Below are positions 55,543 through 64,000 of a DNA stretch of 64,000 nt, one piece after another. The position numbers were made by a program, and so were the translations under genes. This stretch comes from Bradyrhizobium sp. LLZ17 (GTDB lineage Bacteria > Pseudomonadota > Alphaproteobacteria > Rhizobiales > Xanthobacteraceae): NCBI RefSeq assembly GCF_041200145.1, contig NZ_CP165734.1:7297001-7361000 (forward strand), in the 5' to 3' direction. The notes below the pieces were generated by a model. The model was not told where the DNA came from. It did no database searches and saw only the letters and a program-made list of their open reading frames with translations. Numbering within the stretch: position 1 is the first letter of the stretch; every line of letters begins with the position of its first letter.

Positions 55543-55600
55543 AGACGGCAGAACCAGGCGCCGTAGAGCACGGCGATTCGGGGCACTCCTCGCAGCCGGA
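54391..55600 (+). repeat. Tandem repeats of about 246 bp in the LuxR-type gene
   Basis: Units start at about 54391, 54637, 54883, 55135 and 55393; the first two are 246 bp, the third 252 and the fourth 258 because of small in-frame insertions, and the fifth is partial. Units 1 to 3 are nearly identical, pointing to recent duplication. Each encodes two HGNSQH motifs and one GAEHHA/GAEHHT. All unit lengths are multiples of three. Confidence 0.88.
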
Positions 55601-55907
55601 TGCGCAATCTGCTGCAATCGCATCTGAAGACGTGCAGCCGGCCAAAGCCGCGTCCCGGACAGGCAGCGCCGATCAAGAACCGGTGTTCCGGTTCGATAGC
55701 GAGGCAGCTCCTTCCACTCTCGTTGCGGTGGCCGAGCTTAAGGATCTTAGTGATCTGTTCGATCCCCACATTCCGCCCGGTCAGAAAGAGGACCTCGAGG
55801 CGATAGTCAAAATGGTCCCTAATGCACCGGACGAACACGCGGCCAACCACGGCAATAATGGTCCGTATCACAGCATTGTATCTGCGCCTCATGACTTGCT
55901 GATTTGA
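55539..55907 (+). CDS. C-terminal segment of the LuxR-type repeat protein
   Basis: 122 codons, the natural end of the protein. VEHGDSGHSSQPDAQS is a divergent repeat, then a non-repeated tail FRFDSEAAPSTLVAVAELKD, HIPPGQKEDLEAIVKMVPNA and ...PYHSIVSAPHDLLI. The reading frame joins the repeats if one base is added near 55415, where the repeat reads GGTCA in place of GAGCCA. With the two repairs the whole gene would run 52118-55907, about 1,260 residues. Confidence 0.75.
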   Translation: MKTAEPGAVEHGDSGHSSQPDAQSAAIASEDVQPAKAASRTGSADQEPVFRFDSEAAPSTLVAVAELKDLSDLFDPHIPPGQKEDLEAIVKMVPNAPDEHAANHGNNGPYHSIVSAPHDLLI

Positions 55908-56401
55908 AGCCTTGCATCGTCATTGACTGAAAATGGTCAGGAGCGTGACAGCGAAGGCCCAATGTTGGGCGGGCTGCGGCCCGCGTACATAGGCCATCGG
56001 AACCCTACGCGTCCGCAGCATCGTGAGTTCCGCTTCTCGCCCGCAACGGACGACTATTCAATTCCGTGCCGCGTCAGTCTGTATGAGAATGTCAGCGTGT
56101 TTTCCTGATCATTTGAATGGAAGTGGCATGACGGAGAAGTCATCCTCTACAGTCAGTTCATATTCGGTTCACGAAGATCAATTGAAATGGTTCGACGCTC
56201 GCCGCGTAGCGGAGGAAGTGTGGGGTACTACACGACGATCCCACCAAAGCAGGCACAGTGGTTTTGCGTGTTTTCTGATTCCGCCCCTAGGACGGTGAAG
56301 CCACGCAAGCACGGGGATGGCATCCGCAAACCTCAAGGGAGATGCTATGGGACGGCCGCCGGCGGTGAGGATATGGCATTCGTCGGGGCTGATGTGAACC
56401 G
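55908..56401. other. Gap holding a short frame and the IS110 left end
   Basis: A possible small gene starts at 56128 (MTEKSSSTVSSYSVHEDQLK) and reads HEDQLKWFDARRVAEEVWG before quality is lost at about 56270; it may have been cut by the IS110 insertion. The last 130 bases before the transposase are rich in short inverted repeats and may encode the element's non-coding RNA. Boundaries are not determinable here. Confidence 0.4.
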
Positions 56402-57574
56402 ATGGAGCACCCCATGCAGAAGTTGAACGATCTAAGCCGATCCCTCGCGCCCCTCAAACCGGACGGCACGCTGATCGCCGTGATCGAGATGAGCCTGTCG
56501 AGCTGGCTCGTTGCGGGGATTGTGCCTGGCCTCGAACGGCAACCGTCGAAGAAGCTTGAGGTCGACGAGAACGCCTTGCTGAAGCTGCTCAATCGCTGGC
56601 GAGAAGAGGCGCTGAAGGCGGGACACGGAATCGAACGCATCGCGGTCGCTTTCGAGGCCGGCCGTGACGGTTTCTGGCTGGCCCGATGGCTCAGGGCGCG
56701 CGACATCGAGGCGCATGTCATTCACGCGTCGAGCGTGGCGGTGTCGCGCGAGCATCGGCGCGCCAAGACCGATCGGCTCGACACCGAACTGCTCAAACGC
56801 AGCTTTCTCGGCTGGCTGCGCGGCGAGCGTGATCACTGCAAGATGGTCGCGATCCCGACAATCAAGGACGAGGATGCCAAGCGCCCCAACCGTGAGCGCG
56901 AGAGCCTCATCGGAGAACGAAGTCGGATTGTCAACCGAATGAAAGCAGCGTTGATCCGGCTCGGCATCCGCGGCTTCAATCCCAAGCTGAAGAAAGCCGC
57001 CGAACGGCTTGATGGCTTGCGCACCCCTGAAGGCGAGCCGATCCCGCCCAACACCCTGGCTGAGCTGCGTCGCGACATGGCGCGCCGGCGACTCGTCAGC
57101 GATCAGATAGGGCAGATCGAGGAGGCTCGCCTGGAGCGTCTCACGCAAGCGCCCAGTGTTGGACCACACGCAATGGTGCGGCTGTTGGCGCGGGTGATCG
57201 GGGTTGGTGTCGAGACCGCCGACATGCTGGTGCAGGAGGTACTGTCGCGAAGCATGCGCGACCGACGGGCGGTAGCGCGTTATTCCGGCCTCACCGGCTC
57301 GCCCGACGAGAGCGGCAGAAAACGACGGGAGAAAGGACTGGCCCGCTCCGGCAATGCTCGAGTGAGACGAGGCATGATCGAACTGGCGTGGCGATTTCTC
57401 AGGTTCCAGAAGGACAGCGTCTTGGCGCAGTGGTTTCGAAGCCGTACCGAGAACGCCCGCGGGGCGCGCAAGACCATGATCGTGGCCTTGGCGCGCAAGC
57501 TACTGATCGCCCTGTGGCGGCTGGTGCGGGAGGGCGTAGTGCCGGACGGCGTCGTTCTGCGGCCGGCCTCATGA
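56402..57574 (+). CDS. IS110-family transposase
   Basis: 390 residues. N-terminal DEDD-type RuvC-like domain (IAVIEMSLSSWLVAGIVPG, AFEAGRDGFWLARWL, AKTDRLDTELLKRSFLGWLR) and C-terminal transposase-20 domain (LARVIGVGVETADMLVQEVL, RRAVARYSGLTGSPDESG) with the conserved serine region. The first acid is replaced in VIEMS, as in this sub-group. No inverted repeats or target duplication can be seen, which is normal for IS110. ATG 56414 is an alternative start. Confidence 0.92.
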   Translation: MEHPMQKLNDLSRSLAPLKPDGTLIAVIEMSLSSWLVAGIVPGLERQPSKKLEVDENALLKLLNRWREEALKAGHGIERIAVAFEAGRDGFWLARWLRARDIEAHVIHASSVAVSREHRRAKTDRLDTELLKRSFLGWLRGERDHCKMVAIPTIKDEDAKRPNRERESLIGERSRIVNRMKAALIRLGIRGFNPKLKKAAERLDGLRTPEGEPIPPNTLAELRRDMARRRLVSDQIGQIEEARLERLTQAPSVGPHAMVRLLARVIGVGVETADMLVQEVLSRSMRDRRAVARYSGLTGSPDESGRKRREKGLARSGNARVRRGMIELAWRFLRFQKDSVLAQWFRSRTENARGARKTMIVALARKLLIALWRLVREGVVPDGVVLRPAS

Positions 57575-58233
57575 ACGGAGGTCACTGAAGGACGCCCAAC
57601 GGTTTCGGCCTTGTCCGTCCGCTGGTGACGGTATCGCCGATGACGGTTCGAGGTGGCGGGTTCCCGTCGCGTTTCCTTGGCTTCAATGCCGAAAGGGAGA
57701 ATGGGTCCGCCGCTTCGGAGCTTCGCTGCCGATGCGCATGACTGCATCATGGTTCGGGTCCTTGGACCCACCGGATACAAGGTTGTGGCGCGATTGCTCG
57801 CGCCCGCAAGCGGGCTCCCCTCCGATCGTCATCCCGATCGCACCAAGCGTGCCGTCGTGCTCGAAGCTGTCAAGGTGTGGCCTGGCAACGGCGGAGCCTA
57901 TCGCAAGATTCGTGCGACGGCCAACCTTGACAGCTTCTGCGCGCGTCAGCGCAAGCGAAGTGCAGGTCGGGACGAAGAAACGGCTCTCATCGAACAAAGA
58001 AACTGATGAATGAAAAGATGCGTATCGACCTGTCGCCTCTTGAAACGCCGCCTCCTTGACAAACGCCGCCTCCTTGACAAAGACCCATACAAGGAAACCG
58101 CGGGAGGGGCACGAGGGCGGCGCGGCCTGAGCCATAGAGACTTGAGTGCTGCGGATCTCGTCTGCGCGCAGCAAGGCCAAGTGAAACCGCTGGATCAATG
58201 GGATGCGCGAAATTGGACCTGGCATCGGGCGCA
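57575..58233. other. Right flank of the IS110 element
   Basis: No gene supported. A perfect 18-base tandem duplication lies at 58043-58078. The right end of the IS element is probably within the first 200 bases. Confidence 0.4.
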
Positions 58234-60033
58234 TCATTCAGTATTCGCTGGATGGGTCGGCACTGTGAAGCTAAAAATCGCGCCGCGGGGCAAGTTGGCG
58301 GTCACCCGCAGGCGCCCAGCATGCGCTTCGATGATCGAACGACAGATCGACAGTCCCACCCCCAAACCATCGGGCTTCGTCGTGTAAAAGGGGGCGAAGG
58401 CGCGCTCGAAGCTTTCCGAGCCCATCCCCGGCCCCGAGTCCTTCACCTCGACGAGAACACTGTCAGGTGCAGCCTGCGCGGTGGTGATCAGCACTTGCTT
58501 AGCTCCATTCGCGACCGTGCCGATTGCCTGGACCGCGTTGATAATCAGGTTGAGAACCACTTGTTGCAATTGGACGCGGTCGCCCTCCACAAGCGGCACG
58601 CTGTCTGCAAGTTCCGCCTGCACCGAGATGCCGTTTCTCATCGCTTCGCCGCGGGTAAGCTCAATGACGTCCCTGATCGCCTCGTTGATATCCAAGCGAT
58701 CCTTCCGGGGCGGTGCTTTTTTGATGAGATCGCGAATTCGTTGGATGATGTCGCTGGCCCGAGCGGTATCGTTCATGAGCCAGCCCAGCGATTCCCTGAC
58801 CCTCTCAAGATCCGGCGGATCTCTGTCTAGGAATCGCGCGGCCGCACCAGCATTCATGGATGCCGCGGCAATCGGCTGGCTCACTTCATGGGCGATCGAG
58901 GCCGTGAGTTCACCCATAGTGGCGAGGCGGTTGGCATGCGCAAGATCTTTCTGCATCTCGCGCAGGGCCTCTGCGGCCTGCTTCTGTTCGGTGATGTGCC
59001 GTCCAACGCCGCGATAACCAATGAAGTGCCCGGATTTGTCGAACACCGGCAGCCCGGAGACAGACACGTAGCGCTTGCCACCGTCGGGCGTAGGGCGCGC
59101 GAGCTCGAAATCACGGAACGGCAGGTGGGCATCGAGCGTCTCCCGATGATTGCGCCAGGCCTCCTCGTCGGGCTCTAAATAGGGCACTTCCCAGCGAGTT
59201 TTACCGAGTTCAGAGCCCGACCCGGGTGCGTCGACCTCGCCTTCGGCGAACTCCTGGCGAATGAAGCGATGCCGCGCATCCGATTCCCAGTACACGTCGA
59301 AAGAGAATTGTACGAGAGTCCGGAAACGCTCCTCGCTCTCTCGCAATGCCTTTTCCGACCGTTTCCGCTCCGTCAGGTCGACGACGAAGGAGACGCCCTG
59401 GTCTCGTTGCTCGTCGAACGCAGCCATACCGATCAACACAGGCACGCGGCTTCCATCCTTGCGGAAATACTCTTTCTCGAACGGCTGCACGCGGCCCATC
59501 TTCTTTAGTTCCGGGATCCACCACCGCTCGTGGCGATCGAGCCATTCAGTCGGCGTCAGGTCAGTCCAGCGCAGGCGGCCCGAAGCGAGATCCTCACGGT
59601 CGTATCCCACGATGCTGAGAAACGCATCGTTGGCTTCCAGAATCGGACCCTCAAGCTCCCAGATGATGATTCCGATAATGTTGGCGTCGACAAGGCGTCG
59701 GATCTTCGCTTCGCGTTCTCCGAGATCACGGTACAAAGTCGCATTTTCCAGCGCGATTGCTGCCTGTAAGGCGAGCAGCTTCATCACCGCAATTCGCGCC
59801 GGTGCAACAGCGTACGGTGCCAGTGTATTCTCAAGGTAGAGCGCGCCGATAATTCTCGCGTGGTTGATCAGGGGCAAGCAGAGAACGGAACGAGCCTTGC
59901 GCTGACTAACGTAAGGGTCCGTGGCAAAGGGAGGCTGGACCGTGGCATCCTCGAGAACGACGCATTCTCTGGTTCGCAGAACGTAATGAAGAACAGATCT
60001 GGAATCAGAGCCGCTGTCGCGGCTGTATCGCAC
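58234..60033 (-). CDS. GAF/PAS/histidine kinase segment of a trifunctional kinase
   Basis: 599 codons, C-terminal part of the gene continued at 59868-63995. The start here is only the point where the frame opens. Domains in order: the rest of a GAF domain (SVLCLPLINHARIIGALYLEN), a coiled coil, PAS domains (NDAFLSIVGYDREDLASGRL; RTLVQFSFDVYWESDARHRF), a histidine kinase dimerisation domain (SIAHEVSQPIAAASMNAGAA, phospho-acceptor His) and an ATPase domain with N, D-G-G and G boxes (NLIINAVQAIGTV, VKDSGPGMG, GLGVGLSICRSIIEAHAG). The output is a phosphotransfer; no response regulator is adjacent. Confidence 0.9.
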   Translation of the reverse strand: MRYSRDSGSDSRSVLHYVLRTRECVVLEDATVQPPFATDPYVSQRKARSVLCLPLINHARIIGALYLENTLAPYAVAPARIAVMKLLALQAAIALENATLYRDLGEREAKIRRLVDANIIGIIIWELEGPILEANDAFLSIVGYDREDLASGRLRWTDLTPTEWLDRHERWWIPELKKMGRVQPFEKEYFRKDGSRVPVLIGMAAFDEQRDQGVSFVVDLTERKRSEKALRESEERFRTLVQFSFDVYWESDARHRFIRQEFAEGEVDAPGSGSELGKTRWEVPYLEPDEEAWRNHRETLDAHLPFRDFELARPTPDGGKRYVSVSGLPVFDKSGHFIGYRGVGRHITEQKQAAEALREMQKDLAHANRLATMGELTASIAHEVSQPIAAASMNAGAAARFLDRDPPDLERVRESLGWLMNDTARASDIIQRIRDLIKKAPPRKDRLDINEAIRDVIELTRGEAMRNGISVQAELADSVPLVEGDRVQLQQVVLNLIINAVQAIGTVANGAKQVLITTAQAAPDSVLVEVKDSGPGMGSESFERAFAPFYTTKPDGLGVGLSICRSIIEAHAGRLRVTANLPRGAIFSFTVPTHPANTE

Positions 60034-63000
60034 AGCTCGACAGCAAGTCTATCTCCGGTTGTGATGGCTTCCGCCTTGATACGCGGCTCGGTGTCGTGCG
60101 TCAGGATCAACAGGCCGCGTTCAGCTCCTGCTTGTTCGATGGCGGTGCGCATGAGCGTCTCTATGAGCTTCTCCAGCACCATCTCGCCTGACACCGCTTC
60201 CGAGACCTTGATGACGGTGGCGAGGTCGAGATGCTCGACCGGCGCCTCAATCGTGCTCATCGGGCCTGGCTCTGACCTCACCTCCCTGAGGTGCGGATGC
60301 ATATCCTCAAGTTGCCGCGCTTTGCCATCCGCTCCCCAACGAACATAGCAGTCGCGCGCTCTTCGCAGATAGATGCGAGCAAACTCCTCGAAACCACGTG
60401 CGCCGTAAAACCGCGCGGCCAATTCGTAAGCGAGGCCCTCGTGGTGGACGAAGCCGTTGTCGCGGGCGGAGCGGATGGCTTGTTCATAGAGACGCTCTGC
60501 GTCGAGTTCTTTCCCTTGTAGGCGGGCGATCTCGGCGCCCGTTAGGACAGCCCGGTCCGCGAAATTCTCCGGGCAATTCTGCGCCCACAAACCGAGCTGC
60601 CTGTGGTGCGCGGTCAAGGCCTCAAGGTGCCCTTGACGTTGTTCTGGGGGTGCCGAATCCGAGCATGCAGCGTGCGATAGCGCTGCATAGAACTCGTACT
60701 CCGCCGTCTCGAGTAGCTGCGGTGGTGACCACGGCAGTCTCCGCGCCTTGGATGCGGCGTCGACCGCCGGCGAATAATTGCCGGCAAAGAAGCATGCTTG
60801 CAGCTTGCGGATCCAGTACCAGCTCTCGGGCAGCGCGAATGCCGGATCGGCGGCCAAACGCCGTTCGAACCGAAGCTCGTCGCACTGGTTGTCGTGAAGG
60901 TCGCCGAAGCGACGCGTCACGCCGCGCAGCATCCGGATCAACCCAAGCTGCGGCATCATGATGTCGACTATCAACGCAAACTTTGCCTTCTCGGTGAGCC
61001 GCAATCCGTGCTCGACTTCGCGCTGTGCTTCTGCAAGCGGATCGCCCGCCGCAAGGAAATTGGTATTTAGGCTGGCGCAACTGAAGGCCGCGAATGTGAC
61101 ATCACCACTGTTGCTCGCGGCCTCAAATGCGCGGCGAAACGCATCTCGGGCATGCCGGAGGTGCTTGGTCCATGACAGGACAAGGTTGCCATAGTTGAGG
61201 TAGGTCCTCGCTTGAACGCGCGAGAATCCGCGCCGCTCGACCAGCTCAGTGCCGATATGGCTGAATCGAAGCCCCGCCTGATGGTCGCCAAAGCGCGCGC
61301 CGGCAATGGCGCCTAACATGACGTAAGGAACGCACGAACAATCGCTATTCCCCCACTCAAGGCTAAGATCCACCGCTTTGAGAACCACCAGTGAGCGAAG
61401 GTTCGCATCGGTGAAGAACGCCGGCGGCATGAGCGCTGTCAAAAGATCCAGGTTCGCCAGTGCGAGTGCATCGCTCATCAATGGCAGGTGCAGCAGCTGC
61501 TCGATCGTCCGATTCCCGAGCCGAGATCGGACGTGCTCGTATTCGCGTTGGACGTCATCATCGCTCGGGTGGGCGACCCATCGAATCCCGAGCTGTTCAA
61601 GATACCTGAGACCGACGCCGACCGCACGGTCCGGCTCACTGAGCGCCGTATACAAATCGATCTGCCGGCGCGCGACGACGGCATGATCGGTGGCGTTCAT
61701 GGTCCGCGTCGTCAGCCTCGACAAGCGCTGCTCTGCCTCCACGATGGAGCCGGTGACGAACTCGCATTCGGCGCGGTGCAAGTCGATCGCGAAAGCAAGC
61801 TGCGGGCATCGCTCCCAGCAGTCATCCGGTAGCAAGGCCGCACCGGCAGCGGCATAGTTGAGCGATGACGCGTACGCCGCCGACGCCCTCGCGCGCAGGC
61901 TGGCTGTCAAATTGAGCTGTGCGAGCTGCTCGCGTTCGTCTCGCGACGTGATCAAGGCCGCGCCGCGGTTGAGCTGGTTGACGATCTCGAAGATAGCGTT
62001 CTCGCGGTTCTCCCCGGGTGTCTGCGCCAGCAGCTCCCGACCGATTCGCAGATGGAGCGCCGCGCGTCGATCATTCGCAATCAAGGAGTAGGCGGCTTCC
62101 TGCACTCGATCGTGGACAAACCTGTAGGCTCCCGTCTGGTACTCGACCAGTTCCTGGCGAACGGGTTCCCACAGAGCCGCATGAACCTGTTGCTCGGAGC
62201 GCCCGAGGACGATTGAGAGTATCGTAATCTGGGCAATGTTGCCGAGACAGGCCAGCTGCTCCAAGGTCTTCTGTGTGTCGGCTGGCAGGCGGGTGAGCTT
62301 TGCGACCATCAGGTCCACGACGTTGTCGGTGTGGCCCATGATGTGAATGTGATCCAGATGCCAGCACCAGCATCCTGCGTCATGATCAAAGTGGACTAGT
62401 CCCGCTCCAGCAATGGCGTGAAGGAACTGAACCACGAAAAATGGGTTGCCGGCCGTTTTAGCGTGGATCAGCTGCGCGAGTGGCGCGGCACGTCTCAAAT
62501 CGCAGCGAAGAGCGTCAGAAATCAAATGAGCGATGTGTTCGCTGCCAAGCGGCCCAAGGATGGTCTGCTGCAAGTTTGCGCCAGCTTCCTTTATGCCGCC
62601 AAGCCTCCGCCGTAAGGGATGAGCGTCATCGACCTCGCTGTCCCGATAGGCTCCGATCAGCATCAGGTATTGCAGATCGGCCCGAGTCAACAGGTCCTCA
62701 AGCAGGTCGAGCGTGGCGGCGTCGACCCACTGGAGATCGTCGAGGAATAGCGTCAATGGATGCTCCGAGCGTGCAAACACGCCTATGAATCGCCGGAGTA
62801 CGAGATGGAAGCGGTTTTGCGCCTGCCGCGGGGGAAGTTCGGCAACGGGCGGCTGTTCTCCTATGATCGGCCGCAATTCAGGGATGAGGTCGATAACGAG
62901 CCGTCCATTTGGGCCTAGTGCATCATGGAGGGCTTGACGCCAGCTCGTCAGCTCGTTGTCGTTCTTGCTCAGGAGAGATCGCACAAGGCTCTGAAAAGCC

Positions 63001-63998
63001 TCCACCAGCGTCGAATAGGGAATATCGCGTTTGTACTCGTCAAACTTGCCGGATGCGAACAGCCCGTGGGACGGAACAAGGCGACGATGGAGCTCATTGA
63101 CCAGTGAGGACTTGCCAACACCGGAATAGCCGGAAACCAGCACCAACTGCGGCGCGCCGCTTTTGATCATGCGGCCAAAGGCGGCCAGCAAGGTTCCAAT
63201 CTCGCGGCCTCTTCCGTAGAGCTTCTCGGGGATCAGCAGTCGGTCGGGCGTGTCGTATTGCCCGAGTGCAAACTCATCAATGCGACGTCCGGCATCCCAT
63301 TCACTCAGGCAGCGGCGTAGATCATGCTCGAGGCCTGACGCACTCTGATAGCGTTGCTCGGCAGGCTTGACGAGCAGCTTGAGGACTATGGCTGAGATTA
63401 CGGCCGGTACAGTGCTCACCCGCTTGTTGGGGCCCACCGGTTTTCTCGCAATGTGGCAATGCACCCACTCCATGGAATGTGCCGCCGTGAACGGCAACGC
63501 TCCGGTCAGCATCTGATAGAGCGTAACGCCAAGTGAATAGAGGTCACTACGGGAATCGATCGAGCGGTTCATCCACCCGGTCTGTTCGGGCGCCATGTAG
63601 GGCAGCGTGCCCACAATGAACTCGGGCGGCCCGGGCGCGCGTCGCTCGCGGGCGAAGCGCGAGGCGATACCGAAGCCGGTGAACCGGACCCGTCCATCCT
63701 CACAGTTCACCATGATATGTGCTGGCTTCACGTCCTTATGGATGAGGCCGCGCTGGTGGACCTTGTTCAGCGCTGTCGCGATGCCGATCGCGAGTTGCAA
63801 GAAGCATCCAATCCCCATGGGCGCACCAAGCAACCGCTCCAGCGGCTCGCCGCCAGGATCCTCGAGCAGCAGCACAGGCCGACCACAATCGTATTCGAGG
63901 CCGAACGGCCGCAATGCCCAAGCTCCATCCAATTGATCCTTCAGCGCAAACTCGTGAGCGAGACGATCGAGATTGGCGGACGGAGCGTGCTTCACCTT
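59868..63998 (-). CDS. Ser/Thr kinase and AAA ATPase segment of a trifunctional kinase (partial at right edge)
   Basis: The frame runs off the window, so the N-terminus is missing. In order: a protein kinase domain (GLIHKDVKPAHIMVN, then TGFGIASRF in place of DFG, and APEQTGWMNRSIDSRSDLYSLG), an AAA/STAND ATPase (Walker A GYSGVGKSS, Walker B LFLDDLQWVD), a long helical TPR-like region and the start of a GAF domain (EKLIETLMRTAIEQAGAERG). Near 59998 one missing base ends the useful frame; LIPD should continue as SVLHYVLRT in the 58234-60033 segment, giving one protein of over 1,900 residues. Confidence 0.9.
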   Translation of the reverse strand, partial: KVKHAPSANLDRLAHEFALKDQLDGAWALRPFGLEYDCGRPVLLLEDPGGEPLERLLGAPMGIGCFLQLAIGIATALNKVHQRGLIHKDVKPAHIMVNCEDGRVRFTGFGIASRFARERRAPGPPEFIVGTLPYMAPEQTGWMNRSIDSRSDLYSLGVTLYQMLTGALPFTAAHSMEWVHCHIARKPVGPNKRVSTVPAVISAIVLKLLVKPAEQRYQSASGLEHDLRRCLSEWDAGRRIDEFALGQYDTPDRLLIPEKLYGRGREIGTLLAAFGRMIKSGAPQLVLVSGYSGVGKSSLVNELHRRLVPSHGLFASGKFDEYKRDIPYSTLVEAFQSLVRSLLSKNDNELTSWRQALHDALGPNGRLVIDLIPELRPIIGEQPPVAELPPRQAQNRFHLVLRRFIGVFARSEHPLTLFLDDLQWVDAATLDLLEDLLTRADLQYLMLIGAYRDSEVDDAHPLRRRLGGIKEAGANLQQTILGPLGSEHIAHLISDALRCDLRRAAPLAQLIHAKTAGNPFFVVQFLHAIAGAGLVHFDHDAGCWCWHLDHIHIMGHTDNVVDLMVAKLTRLPADTQKTLEQLACLGNIAQITILSIVLGRSEQQVHAALWEPVRQELVEYQTGAYRFVHDRVQEAAYSLIANDRRAALHLRIGRELLAQTPGENRENAIFEIVNQLNRGAALITSRDEREQLAQLNLTASLRARASAAYASSLNYAAAGAALLPDDCWERCPQLAFAIDLHRAECEFVTGSIVEAEQRLSRLTTRTMNATDHAVVARRQIDLYTALSEPDRAVGVGLRYLEQLGIRWVAHPSDDDVQREYEHVRSRLGNRTIEQLLHLPLMSDALALANLDLLTALMPPAFFTDANLRSLVVLKAVDLSLEWGNSDCSCVPYVMLGAIAGARFGDHQAGLRFSHIGTELVERRGFSRVQARTYLNYGNLVLSWTKHLRHARDAFRRAFEAASNSGDVTFAAFSCASLNTNFLAAGDPLAEAQREVEHGLRLTEKAKFALIVDIMMPQLGLIRMLRGVTRRFGDLHDNQCDELRFERRLAADPAFALPESWYWIRKLQACFFAGNYSPAVDAASKARRLPWSPPQLLETAEYEFYAALSHAACSDSAPPEQRQGHLEALTAHHRQLGLWAQNCPENFADRAVLTGAEIARLQGKELDAERLYEQAIRSARDNGFVHHEGLAYELAARFYGARGFEEFARIYLRRARDCYVRWGADGKARQLEDMHPHLREVRSEPGPMSTIEAPVEHLDLATVIKVSEAVSGEMVLEKLIETLMRTAIEQAGAERGLLILTHDTEPRIKAEAITTGDRLAVELCDTAATAALIPDLFFITFCEPENASFSRMPRSSLPLPRTLTLVSARLVPFSACP

Positions 63999-64000
63999 GG

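Noticed and set aside
54391..55600. CRISPR-like array of repeats
   Set aside because: The units are coding, about 246 bp long and contiguous with no spacers.
58043..58078. Perfect 18-bp tandem duplication containing TTGACA twice, as a double promoter
   Set aside because: No matching -10 box at correct spacing and no gene starts after it on the + strand; probably slippage.

Overview
The window looks like chromosome or genomic-island DNA of a Bradyrhizobium-like alphaproteobacterium (family inferred). Coding regions are GC-rich. It has a Caulobacter-type (cpa/tad) pilus locus, several small proteins of a kind I associate with Bradyrhizobium, and degenerate repeats between them. No rRNA, tRNA or CRISPR array was found.

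Layout. (1) 1-1680: the end of a type I secretion ATPase and its membrane-fusion partner. (2) 2035-14913: a tad/Flp pilus locus on the + strand: two near-identical Flp pilins, prepilin peptidase, CpaB, CpaE, CpaF, TadB, TadC, an isoprenylcysteine-methyltransferase-like membrane enzyme, a TadE-like protein, TadG, a frame-broken TadE-like gene, then the secretin, a short lipoprotein and TadD. CpaE to TadC are joined by 1-4 base overlaps. (3) 14976-23895: membrane and lipid-type enzymes: an MFS/spermidine-synthase-like fusion, two sterol-desaturase-family hydroxylases, an acyltransferase-3 and a PAP2 protein, with three copies (one dead) of a DUF5658-like gene. (4) 24891-31374: a prophage relic holding recombination (ERF, YqaJ) and packaging (TerL, DUF5681, ParB/methyltransferase) genes but no head or tail genes. 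(5) 31423-49600: an accessory region of small orphan genes, three copies of an iterated CCCTG repeat, a duplicated block carrying a 69-residue gene, remnants of a gene family ending in a shared ADAVLxPN tail, and a complete IS66 element with a perfect 8-bp target duplication. (6) 49598-55907: a cupin, a Crp/Fnr regulator, an NTF2-like protein, and a very large LuxR-type regulator with a degenerate receiver and about five tandem 82-residue repeats. (7) 56402-64000: an IS110 transposase and a three-module Ser/Thr kinase / ATPase / histidine kinase that runs off the right edge.

A window-wide observation: at least ten otherwise convincing genes are broken by what looks like one missing or extra base, several of them in homopolymer runs. 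They lie in tadE, two prophage genes and the DUF5681 gene, a small membrane gene, a PilZ gene, IS66 tnpB, the LuxR giant (twice) and the kinase. Either the assembly has residual indel errors or the strain carries many fresh pseudogenes. The frames are reported as seen and the junctions are given so they can be checked.
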